Part shown: positions 24,182 to 33,759 of the stretch, piece by piece | How the letters are laid out: each line of letters begins with the position of its first letter | Numbering within the stretch: position 1 is the stretch's first letter | Assembly (NCBI GenBank): GCA_022578965.1 | Contig: MU400823.1 | Location: 1-34,988 of the forward strand | Reading direction: 5' to 3' | DNA from: Xylaria sp. FL1777 | Taxonomy: Eukaryota; Ascomycota; Sordariomycetes; Xylariales; Xylariaceae | DNA length: 34,988 nucleotides | Notes under the pieces: model-generated | Seen by the model: only the letters and a program-made list of their open reading frames with translations | Told to the model about the DNA's origin: nothing | The model's database searches: none | Position numbers and translations under genes: made by a program

Positions 24182-24623
24182 CCGTTCTTTGGGTTAAAGT
24201 TAGCAGCATATTTATACGTTTAACTTAGTAAAAATTTCTATTGATTTTTTTACTAATAGCTTTTATACTTAATCATTTGCTAGCTTTGCGTGCCTTTATT
24301 TTTGCAATCTGCTAGCTTAGCATAACAGTACTTCTGCATTGCTTTATTTAAAGCTAATTATTTTTTTTTTGCTGCTTAATATACTTAATTTTCTACGTAT
24401 TAATTTCTTTATAACACTATAACCCTTTTAATACACATTATAAAAATTCGTTTATAAATTTTATTGCTTATTATTATTGCTTTTTTTTTTTTCTTTTTTT
24501 TTTTTCTTTTTATTGCATTTGCATTTTTATTATAGCTCGTTTTTTCTTAAGTTGCGCGCTATTATTAAGCTTATTTTTTAGTGCTTGTTTAGTGCTTATT
24601 TAGCGCTTTTTTAGCTTTTTTCT

Positions 24624-24711
24624 AGCGTTTTTACTTGTTGTATTACTATTTTTGCTTGCTTTTTTTTAGCGCTTTTACTTGTTATATTGCTATTTTTGCT
24701 TGCTTTATTAT
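24624..24711. repeat. 44-bp tandem duplication in copy C
   Basis: The agcg block at 24624 repeats at 24668 with identical spacing to copy B. On the minus strand the two copies encode KQAKIAI-x-QVKALKK and KQAKIVIQQVKTLEK in different phases, so the duplication shifts the frame. Confidence 0.8.
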
Positions 24712-25620
24712 TTTTTTCGTAGCTTAATTACTATGTTTTTATTAGCTGCTAAACATAATTAGCAAAAATACAAAAAAGCTTAAGCATAACAAATTATTAA
24801 ACTAAAACAAAAAGCTGCTTAACTTTTTAGTTAATTCCGTATTCTTTTTTTTAACCTATTTTTTAATAGAAATACTTTAGCATTTATATACTTTTATGCT
24901 TTTATTTTACTGCTTTTAACTTTTAATTTGCTTTTGTACTACTATTATTTTACTTAAAGCTAATTTTGCTTATTTTTCTTTTTTTTTCTTATAAATGTTT
25001 TATTTTTAACTATTTAACTTTTTTTTATTTATTTTTAAGTATTATTGCTACTTTTTATTTCTTTATTTAAGCAATCTTTAGAACTACTATATATAAATAG
25101 CTCTGCTTTTTTAAATTTAAACAATAATAATGCTACGGATTTTAAACTGCTTAAACTAAAACTTTTTTTTTCTTTTGCTTTTTTTGCCTGTTTTTAATTT
25201 CGAAGTTTCTTTAGTTCTAATAACTTAAGCTTTCTTAATAGTAATAAAAGTAATAGCACTATTTTAAACGCCCTAAAACTAATTATTTTTTTTTTTTTAA
25301 TCTTTTTTTTATTTTTTACGCTTTATATTCTAAATAAGCCTGTTGCTTTATTACTTAACCTTTTTTTTACTTTATTACAGCAAAATCTTTTTGTTTTTAT
25401 TGCTAGCAAAGCTTTTATTTCTAGCAAAAATTGTTCTTTTGCTTTTGCTTTTTTTTTTTTACTACTAGTTTACTATAATTAGCTTAGCTAGCAGTTTTTC
25501 TTTCTATTTAATAATGTGCGTTATTATATATAAAAATAAATTTTATACTTTTATTTCTATTAATATAACTATAGTATGCTTTATTTTTTATTTTTTTTGT
25601 GTTTTTTTATTTTTGTTTAT
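24661..25620 (-). pseudogene. Decayed Lys/Gln/Ala-rich ORF (best copy)
   Basis: A single minus-strand phase of 320 codons has about 45 TAA/TAG and no TGA. Readable blocks, in order, begin with KHTIVILIEIKV, LLAKLIIVN and KRTIFARNKSFASNKNKK. Then come SAITFITIKKA and VIRTKETSKLKTGKKSKRKK, with KIIVVQKQIKS and NTELTKKLSSFLF following. The last is KQAKIAI-x-QVKALKK at the duplicated block. Beyond the frameshift another phase continues with STKQALKNKLNNSAQLKKKR. The Lys/Gln/Ala content suggests a basic coiled coil, as seen at the end of many fungal transposon proteins. No catalytic motif was recognised, and some Lys are likely former Arg/Glu. The upstream edge lies 28 bases from a palindrome. Confidence 0.5.
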
Positions 25621-25647
25621 ATTTTTAAACTACTTATATATATATAA

Positions 25648-25740
25648 AGGCCCATAAAAAACTAAATATCTTAGGATATATAGTCTTTTTTTTTTTAAAA
25701 AAAACTATACGTTCTAAAATATTTAGTTTTTTATAAACCT
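25648..25740. repeat. 93-bp palindrome (H3), variant sequence
   Basis: The outer arms aggcccataaaaaactaaat and atttagttttttataaacct are inverted copies. Pairing continues through about 44 bases to a T/A-run centre. It is at the same place in the unit as H1 and H2, but its arms differ from theirs by transversions that appear in both arms (actaaatat/atatttagt here against acaaaatat/atattttgt in A). Each half is itself imperfectly palindromic, so two smaller hairpins are also possible. Confidence 0.8.
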
Positions 25741-26340
25741 TTACTTTTTTGTTCCTTTTGTTCCTTTTATTCCTTAAATATTTAATTTTTTGTATGCTAT
25801 TTTCTTTCTTTGTATATTTTTTATTTATTTTATTATATTTACTATACTAATTTATTTATATAGAAAAAATAATTAATATAGCTAGCTATATATTAAAACA
25901 TATAACAAATTATTTTATATAAAGCTTTTTAATTTCTTATATTAATTCTTTAAAACATAATAATTTTACTAACATTTTATTATCTTGTTTTAAGCTAAAA
26001 GCCTTACAGATCCTTTTTTAGCATATTTTTTTTAATGCTAATAAGCTTAAGCTTTTTTTTTTATTTACTAAGGCCTTTTGTTATAATATTTACTAACAAA
26101 TATATATTATTTGTTAATATAACATTAATAGCTATTTTATATAGCTTTGTTTTTTTGCTGCATTTTTTTTAGCAATATTTATTTTAAGTTATTTATTTTT
26201 GTTTTAATTTTTTATTGCTTAAAATACATACTGCGTTTTTAACTTAGTAAAACTTTATAAAACTTAAAATTTGCAGCTTAGCTTTTTTTAATATAGTTTT
26301 AACAACTATATTTATTTTTTTTTTTTTTACTTTTTTCTAA

Positions 26341-26640
26341 TTTTTAAACATTAAACTACTTATTTGCTATTTAAAATACAAAAACAGTTTATAAAAAACT
26401 ATATGCTATTTGCTTTATATACTTTTTATTTTTTTATAATTATTGCTTAGCACTTTATTAGTTTTACTTAAGCTAAAGCAAAAGCAAACATTTAGCAAGC
26501 TTTAATAAAAAGCTTTAGCTTTTTTAAGTATATTTAATTATAATATGCTATTTTATACAAATATATAAAACTATTTTAAAACTACTTTAAAACTTTATAT
26601 AATTAACATTTGTTTAGCTATTTTGTTAGCTTTATTCTTT
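26341..26640 (-). pseudogene. Second decayed frame in repeat copy C
   Basis: A minus phase of 100 codons with TAA/TAG only contains NVNYIKF, SFKIVLYICIK, FLLKLAKCLLLL and YIKQIAYSFL. It lies upstream, in minus-strand sense, of the H3 palindrome, while the Lys/Gln-rich frame lies downstream. The unit therefore probably had at least two coding blocks separated by the palindrome. Family unknown. The counterparts in A (about 3790-4105) and B (about 16130-16440) are more decayed. Confidence 0.35.
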
Positions 26641-28658
26641 TTTTATAAAAATATAATATTAAAAATGTAACTATAAGCTACTTAGCAAAAAGTGCTTTAT
26701 AAAAATTTTATATAAACTATTTTTTAATAATAAACTAGCAGCACTTTTACTTTAATGCTACATAAGTTAACTTTGCTTTTTAAAATATGCTTTATATTAT
26801 TAAACCTTTTTATTTAACTAATAACATAATACCTTTGTTTACTTTGCTTAATAAGTTAGCATACATAACTAAAATAGCTTATAATAATAATAGCTTATTT
26901 TAAAAATATTATTTATACTTATATTTATAATATATGTTTTAAAATATAAAAAAGCTAAAAATAATAAAAACTACTTTAGTTAGCCCTTGCGTTAAAAAAG
27001 TAGCTTTATTTAAGGTTAAAGTATACAATTTTTATAAGCAGCATATATAAACACTTATAAAAAGATTTTATTTCTTTAATTTATTGCAGTTTAACTTACT
27101 GCTTTTTAGCTTAAACTTACTTAAATAATATTACTAAAACAAAACTAAAATATTAACGCAAAAAGTAATACTACTTAATTTTTTTTTTTTTTTTAACGCT
27201 TTTTAGTTTTATAAAAGCTAGCTATATTATATATTATTTATTTCGTTTAATGCCTTTATATTGCTTTATTATAATATATGCTATAAATATTATATGCTTT
27301 AGTTTTATATTATAACTATTATAAACTTTTGTAAACTGCTTTTTTAGTAAATTATTTGCTTGTTTTTGCTAATTAATTTTATTATTTATAACTTTTTTTT
27401 TCTTATTTTAATATGCTAACTAAATAATTTTATGCTTACTTTTGCTGTTTGTTTTATTAAGCTTATTAAAAAGCTAGCAATATTTGCACTTTTTAATCGC
27501 AATATATTACTAAAGCAATTTAATACTACTAAATATGCTAAACATATATATATAAACTAAGTATTGCTTATTTTTTTTAAGCAAACTTATATTAATAGTA
27601 TTTTTTTTTAAGTATTATAGCTATAATATATTATTTAAAATTATTGTATGCTTAATAAATTAAAAAAGCTATTATAAAAGCTTAGCTTAAAAAACGTAAT
27701 GCAAAAATATAGCATGCTATAAATACTAAACAATATATTTAAGTAGTATATTTTTTAACTTATAAATTATACTTTAAAGCAGCTTTGCTTATTTTTTTTT
27801 AAGCATTAAAATTAATTAAAAATAATTTAGCAAAGTATAACGCAAAGTATACTAAGCATAAATAAGCAATTTAAAACAATACTACTAAATAACTTTTAAA
27901 ACATTGTTAACTATGCTACTATTTTTGCTAAACATTATAAAGCATAGCTACTACGTAATAAAACCTTTAAGCTTGCATTATAATTAATTGCTTATATATA
28001 TAATTTAAAGTTTTTTAAAGCTTATAAGTTATATTTTAAAAAGCTTAAGCTTTTTTATTAAACATAATGCAATATTTTATATAAAAGCTAGCTAAACTAT
28101 ATATAAAGCTACTTTTAACTTTTTAGCTTATTTAATATTTATTGCATTTATTTTTAGGTTTTTAGTGCTTTAAGCAAAACTAAAATTAAAAGCTTTTAAG
28201 CAAATAAAACAGCATTATTTAATAGTGCTAATTTTTTATTTTCTGTTTTTATATAATAGTAAAAACTAAAAACAAAAACTTATAACCTTAACAATTATAA
28301 TATAAATAAATATTAAAGCTAGTCCGTATATATAGTATTAATGCTTAATATTTTAAATAATTATGCTAGTTAATTAAGCAAAAGCTTTGCTTTTTAGTAT
28401 TATAAAGTTTAAAAGGTTTAGCTTGCTATATTTACTAGCAAAAATATTACATGCTTATTTTTTAACAACTAGTTTAACTATTATTAAACGTATGCTAGCT
28501 TTTATATTTTTATTATGCTAAACTTTAAAAAAACTAAGTTTTTTTATGTTTAATTATTTAAGTATATTATTACAAAGTTAAATTTCTTTAGTTTTAAGTA
28601 TAGCTACTTAAAGCTATTGCACTATAATATAGTAAAAAAAAAGCTATTATATAATAAC

Positions 28659-29360
28659 ATAAGTTACTTATTTAAAAAAGCTTTAATAGTTATTATATTA
28701 ACATATTTACTATAGTTGCTTAATTAAGTTTGTAATACTGCTATATAAGCATACTATAATATATATTTATATGTTATAATACTTATGCAATAAAAACATA
28801 ATGCTTTTTACTTTAGCTTTAATGCTATGCTTTAGTATTTATTTAACTATTGCAGCAAAAGTTCTTTATGCATGTTTTTTAAACAGCTTTTTTATATATT
28901 TATTAAACAACTTATTATGTTTTTTTAACTATATATATTCTGCTTTAGTACATTTTTTAATGCTGCAAAACTGCTATTTTTTTTTGTTAACTTATTAGTG
29001 CAGCTTAAACTAAAAAACTTAAAAGCTAATAGCTTAGTACTAGCATTTAAATTATTATATAAAATAAGCATATTAGCAAAAAAAATCTTTATAAAATATA
29101 TAGCATTATATAAAAAGCTAAACATAAAGCTAATTATATAACGTAAGCTAGCAAAAAAGCTAACTAACAGCAATAAAACTAGCAAAAAAAAAAACAAAAT
29201 AAATATTATAAATAATATAAAACTAAAAACAAACAGTAGTTATAATTTTAGTAATTATAAATAGCTATAATAAAACTTAGAACTAAAATATAACTAATAA
29301 AAGCTACTAAAAATGAAATATTTAAAGCTATATAGTAATTATACCTTAGCTTAATAACTA
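28659..29360 (-). mobile_element. Tail (5' side) of repeat copy C
   Basis: It starts aagttacttatttaaaaaag and matches 18454-19150 with transition differences. The outer boundary is not sharp, because near-identical 54-bp repeats start at 29304 and the copy B tail fades at the corresponding place. The tail holds the presumed N-terminal coding block of the repeat on the minus strand. Confidence 0.75.
28796..29197 (-). pseudogene. Decayed N-terminal-side ORF in tail of copy C
   Basis: The minus strand is open for 90 codons (28925-29197) and continues in the same phase, with TAA/TAG, to about 28796. The first 30 residues are hydrophobic (MFFFLLVLLLLVSFF). Then come STKLLAFKFFSLSCTNKLTK, FAALKNVLKQNIYS, NIISCLINI and SCLKNMHKELLLQ, with SIALKLK at the end. 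The later part is mixed and charged and looks like genuine coding ancestry. The hydrophobic start may be only RIP-converted sequence, so the ATG is not trusted. The 65-codon plus-strand phase at 28801-28998 is its antisense shadow. I do not recognise the protein. Confidence 0.45.
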
Positions 29361-29441
29361 CTAAAAATAAAATATTTAAAGCTATATAATAACTATATAT
29401 TAGCTTAATAATTATAAAAAGTCCTAAAAATAAAATATTTA
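29304..29441. repeat. 54-bp direct repeats at the end of the copy C tail
   Basis: ctactaaaaatgaaatattt at 29304 and ctactaaaaataaaatattt at 29358 start two 54-bp units. A third partial unit starts at about 29421 (cctaaaaataaaatattta). Fifty-four is 18 codons. The copy B tail has only one unit, ending near 19150. Confidence 0.7.
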
Positions 29442-30404
29442 TTATAATTTTTACTAGGCTTTTCTTAGTTTACTTTTTTTGTTCTTTTTATAACTTTTTT
29501 TTTTAGCTTAGCTATATTAACTATTTATGCTTGCTATTTTAAATATTTAGTTTATAAAGCCTTTATTACTACTAAAGCTTAAGCTTATAGCTAAAAAATA
29601 TTACTATAAGCTAAAAAAGAACCCTTTTAAAAAAAGTAGCTAATAGTAATTAAAATATATAAGTTATTTTAGCTGTTTACTTTAATAATCTTTAGTTAAC
29701 TTAGTATTTTATTAATTATAATACAAATATTTTTACTACTTTTTTACTTTTTACTTAAAAAGCAACCCTTAAACAAGTTATATAAAACTAAAATAACATT
29801 AATAGCATTAAAAAGTATAATATATAACTTACAAAAATAAAAAAGCAAAAAATGCAAAATAAAGTATTAATATTTATTTTTTACTTTAAAACTTAAAACA
29901 AGTTTATTTTTTTTATAAATATTTATAATAAGTATTCATTTTTTATATTGTTTTTATACTAAAACCTTAAAAAACTAAATATTTTAATAATAATTAAAAT
30001 ATTTGGTTTTTTGTGCGCCTAAATATAATTATACTAATATAGTTGTAGTATTAATAATATTATATTTTTATTACTAATTTTAAAATATAAGCATAAGTTA
30101 AAAAAATCCTGATTTTTTTTTAATATAAAATAGCTTTAGCATAATAGTTTAATATATTATAATATATAACTTTAGTACTAAAAACGAACTTAATGCTTTA
30201 ATAAACTTACTTAAAAAGCATAATTTTATAGCTTACTTTGTATTTTTGTAGTAAAGTTATTAATTTTTAAAAAATAAAATATTTTTTGTAATAACTGTTA
30301 TAAAAAGTTAACAAGCAGCAAATATACTAAAAATAGCTATAGTTATAATAGCTTTTAAGCTACTATAAATTTACTTAAAGCATTTTTATATTTAATAAAG
30401 CTAA
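29442..30404. other. Decayed sequence with one palindrome
   Basis: Apart from the palindrome at 29969-30012, no feature was recognised. There are no frames longer than about 40 codons and no repeat partner in the window. Confidence 0.4.
29969..30012. repeat. Palindrome (H4) with the ctaaatatttta arm
   Basis: aaaaaactaaatatttta (29969-29986) pairs with taaaatatttggtttttt (29995-30012) around an 8-base loop, with one C/T-type mismatch. Flanks are cctt on the left and gtgcgcc on the right. The arm is nearly the same as in H3 and H6. Confidence 0.8.
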
Positions 30405-31187
30405 AGCACTAAGCTTATTTATAACATTTCTAAAAAAGATTAAACTAAAGTATTGCTTTTTATATAGTTTTATTAGCATAAACATTATAATAATAGATTT
30501 TTTATATACTATAAGCAAAAAAAAACAATAATATAGCTTTTAATTATTATTATAGTTTTAAAAGCTATTGCTTTTAATATTTAAAAAAATAACTATAAAC
30601 TACTAGTTATACTTTTTAATAAAACTAACATAGCAAGCTAAGCTAGCTTTTCTAATATAGTAATAAAAAACGTAGCATTATTTTTTTTTTATATAAGTTA
30701 TATTAATAGCATTAAAAAACAGCTAAAAAACAAAGCAGTAATATTTAAAAGCATAACAGATTATAATATTTAAGTAAAGCTATAATGTTTTATAAATCTT
30801 TTAATAAAGCAATATATATTTACTGCTATAAACTAAAGCATAACAGATTTACTACATTTAAGCATAGCTAATATAAAATATATTTGTACTTAAACTAAAG
30901 GCTTTATTAATAAAACTAAAATAAATAATTTATTACTTTTACTAAAAGCTAATAAAACAAATAAAATTAAAACAATTGTTAATGCAAACAATATAAAAGT
31001 TATTAATAAATTTGCTTTAAATAAAACAGCAAAAGTAATAATAACTACTAAAGCTAATTCTTTAAACAAAGATTTAAATTTTTAAAACAATAATATTATA
31101 AAAGCTAAAGCTAAAAAAAAAGCAAAAAACCGCAAAAAAAAATATAACTTAATTATAAAATATATATTAAGTAGCACTAAGAATTAA
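30405..31187 (+). pseudogene. Decayed ORF, Lys/Asn-rich C-terminus
   Basis: A plus-strand phase of 261 codons has about a dozen TAA/TAG and no TGA. Blocks in order start with HYNNRFFIYYKQKKTII, IIIIVLKAIAFNI and LLVILFNKTNIAS. After these come NVALFFFYISYINSIKKQLK, NKAVIFKSITDYNI and CFINLLIKQYIFTAIN, then SITDLLHLSIANIKYICT. The last long block contains NKIKTIVNANNIKVINKFAL, TAKVIITTKANSLNKDLNF and, after a TAA, KAKAKKKAKNRKKKYNLIIK. The interspersed stops mostly follow the Gln/Trp pattern. The part around SITDYNI-x-VKL-x-CFINLL could be Gag-like, but I cannot support a family. Its 3' side is followed within about 170 bases by a palindrome. Confidence 0.5.
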
Positions 31188-31360
31188 AATTAATTAGTTG
31201 CAAATGCTGTATTATACCTTAAAATAAACTAGCAAAATGCTATAATAGCATTTAAAAATAAAACTACTTTTTAACTATATTAATTTATAAGTAAATAAAA
31301 ATAGGTTTTAAAAAACCAAATATTTTATTACTTATTTTACTTTATAAGCTCTTAAATGCT

Positions 31361-31400
31361 TAAAAAATAAAATATTTATTATAAATATTTAGATTTTTAT
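31361..31400. repeat. Palindrome (H5)
   Basis: taaaaaataaaatattta pairs with taaatatttagattttta-like sequence, with a few mismatches and a short loop. A related half-site, aaaaaaccaaatatttta, lies at 31311-31328 and could pair with the same right arm. Confidence 0.6.
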
Positions 31401-31813
31401 TCTTTTTAATAATACTTATTAACAATAAACATTAAGAACAAATATAGCTGCTATATTAACTAAAATTATTAACTTTTTTAACTTTACTTTTATAACAAAT
31501 AAATATAGAACTAGAAAAACAATAACTTATAATAAAGTATTAAGTAATTTTTATTACAAGAAATATATTATTATATTTAAACATAAAAAAATCTATTATT
31601 TATTACTTGTTTTTATACTTTTTTTTATAGCTACGCAAACTTATAATATATTGTAATCTTTTTTTTAAGGAAACTTTAATATATACTTAGCTTATAGTAA
31701 TAATAAGTCTAAAATTAACAAATCAAAAAAAAAGCGCATTTTTAACAAACAAAACTTTATTACTAAAATATAAAACCTAAATCTAACATTATTAAAAATA
31801 TATATAACTTAGT

Positions 31814-31858
31814 AAAAACTAAATATTTAATACTAGTATTATTAAATATTTAGTTTTT
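31814..31858. repeat. Palindrome (H6), near perfect
   Basis: aaaaactaaatatttaata (31814-31832) is the exact reverse complement of the 31840-31858 arm, around a loop of ctagtat. Pairing extends weakly outward (gt/ac). Same arm family as H3 and H4. Confidence 0.82.
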
Positions 31859-32826
31859 TATACTTTTTATATAAAACTTTTTGCTAACTAAAGCAAACTA
31901 GCAAAATTATGTTTATTTTTTTATTTTTAACCTTTAGTGCACGCTATTTATTTAAAGCTTTTAAGCTAGTAAAAAACTTAATTTATTAAAAAAAGCAAAC
32001 CTTAAGCTAAGTTAATATAAATAACAAAAACAAAAAGATCTTAGTTAAAAAAAATGCTAAAATTAAAATTTATAGCATATTTGCTTTATAGCACTTTAAA
32101 GTACTAATAATAAATAAAGCATATATTTATAAAAACATAAATAGTGCAACATATTAATTAATTTAATTTTTGCAACAAAAAAACATAGTTTTTTGTTTAA
32201 TAACCTTTTTTATAAATTACCTAAAAAATATGTTAAAATATTTATAACTTAGCTTTATAAAGCTACTAATATTGCTTTTATTTCTATTTAACTTTAATAA
32301 GCTAAAACTATATAAACTAAGCTTTAATTTACTTTAGCTACTAAAAAAAGTGCTTTATGTTAATATTAATAACATTTAGCACTTAGCTATTAATAGCATT
32401 AGCAAATTAATAGTAAACATAAATAATAATAGTGCTTTTAAAAGCATATAACGCTTTAATAAAGCTTATAAAAATAAAAACTATAAGTAATAAATAATAT
32501 TATTTAACTTTTTTAGCTATATTACTAAACAACATAACTAAAGCTTTAATTTATATAAAATTATAATTAGTACAATTTATAAATAGCTTTTTTTGCGTTA
32601 TAATATAAGCATTAAAATTAAAACTTTAAATAGCAAAAGTATAGCTTTAAGTAATGATTTACTTAGGGCTAAGTTTACTATAGTGCATATTTTCTTAAAT
32701 AAATAAAGCAAAAAGAAATATTAAAAATAGTTTGCTATATATAAAAATTAATTATATGTTATATTTTCAAATAAAAAAGGTTTAATAATTATAGCTACTA
32801 GCTAAATTAAATAAAGTTATTACTAA

Positions 32827-33114
32827 ACTAGTAAAACTATAAACCTAGTTATATTAAATTTTAAAGTTTAACGCAAGTTAAATATTATAGCTTTTAATTT
32901 AAATAATATTTAAATTTTGCGCTTAAAAAAAAACATTAAAAATAAAACAAACTAAAAAACTAATTAGCTTATTTTTATTAAAAAAAAGCCTATTTTAACT
33001 AATAATTCTTTTAGCAATAATAAAAAAGCTAATATAAATGCTAAAAGTAAAAAAAAAGCAAAAGCAGAAAATATTAAAGCTAATAATACTAAAAACCTAG
33101 TTATTAAGTTTTAA
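32827..33114 (+). pseudogene. Decayed ORF fragment ending in TAA
   Basis: A 96-codon plus phase runs INLVILNFKV, stop, RKLNIIAFNLNNI, stop, ILRLKKNIKNKTN. After two more stops it reads LIFIKKKPILTNNSFSNNKK, then ANINAKSKKKAKAENIKANN and TKNLVIKF before TAA. The last 48 codons are uninterrupted. The Lys/Ala/Asn-rich end resembles that of the remnant ending at 31187 in composition only. Product unknown. Confidence 0.4.
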
Positions 33115-33423
33115 CTAATAATAGCTATAAATATTTAGCAAATATATAATATTATTTAGTAAACTGCTAATAAAAAAGCATAATATATTTTTAAACTTAC
33201 TAAAAAAAATATATATGCTACTATTTTACTAAACTGCATTAAATAGTTTAAATTTATTATTACTTGCAGCTTATTATTAGCTTATATTATTTTTTAAGTT
33301 TTTGCATATATAACTTAGCTTAAAAAAGAAAATAGTATAGCTTTTTTAAACCGGGTAATTATTATAGTAAAATTTTTATAAATTTAGCAATAAATATTTT
33401 TAGTTCTCTTTTATTTAATATGT
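33115..33423. other. Decayed spacer before the 39-bp array
   Basis: No frame or repeat recognised. It contains ccggg at about 33352, a rare GC island of five bases in this window. Confidence 0.35.
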
Positions 33424-33474
33424 GCCTTTAAAAAAAAGAATATTTGTTTTAATAAATATTCTTTTTTTTAAGGC
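33424..33474. repeat. Palindrome (H7) leading into a tandem array
   Basis: gcctttaaaaaaaagaatat (from 33424) pairs over about 22 bases with the arm ending in aaggc at 33474, with a loop of about six bases. The right arm is also the first, partial unit of the 39-bp tandem array that follows, so the array could have grown from one arm of the hairpin. Confidence 0.8.
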
Positions 33475-33625
33475 CTTATTACCTAATAAAATAAATATTT
33501 CTTTTTTTAAGGCTTTATTACTTAATAAAATAAATATTTCTTTTTTTAAAGCTTTATTACTTAATAAAATAAATATTTCCTTTTTTAAGGCTTTACTACT
33601 TAATAAAATAAATATTTTATTTTTT
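33470..33625 (+). repeat. Four exact-period 39-bp tandem repeats
   Basis: Units start at 33470, 33509, 33548 and 33587, and a fifth begins at 33626 and diverges at once. The period is exactly 39 = 13 codons, so the plus-strand phase from 33422 to 33673 (83 codons) stays open and reads FFKALLLNKINIS four times. Units differ by a few C/T and G/A changes only. An open frame follows automatically from a 39-bp unit without stops, so coding is not required. The peptide is not one I recognise. Confidence 0.85.
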
Positions 33626-33759
33626 AAAGCGTTTTATAACTTTATAGTTTACTTTTTTGCTATTTTATATTAGTACTTAAATATTATTATGCTAATATAT
33701 TTCCATTTTTTTTTAAAGAACTTTTTATTTTTTTTTAAATTTTAAACTTAAATATATAA

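Larger units (their letters stand above)
24182..28658 (-). mobile_element. Repeat unit copy C (4.48 kb), least mutated
   Basis: It is colinear with copies A and B but keeps many more C and G, including TpC and CpC sites. Its left end reads ccgttctttgggttaaagtt. In its first 240 bases about eight TpC remain, where B and A keep one to a few. It carries the 44-bp duplication (24624-24711), a palindrome of different sequence (25648-25740), and some transversion differences around 25600-25900. It is therefore both a younger or less-processed copy and partly a different subfamily. It continues into a tail at 28659. Confidence 0.85.
31188..32826. other. Decayed sequence between two ORF remnants
   Basis: It holds two palindromes (31361-31400 and 31814-31858). 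I could not follow a phase for more than about 40 codons, although Lys/Asn-rich fragments occur. It is possibly the middle of the same degraded element as the flanking plus-strand remnants; that is inference from orientation only. Confidence 0.35.

Noticed and set aside
24182..29360. Terminal inverted repeats marking a DNA transposon
   Set aside because: The left end (ccgttctttgggttaaagtt) has no inverted counterpart that I could find near the end of the unit or of the tail. No consistent target duplication was seen.
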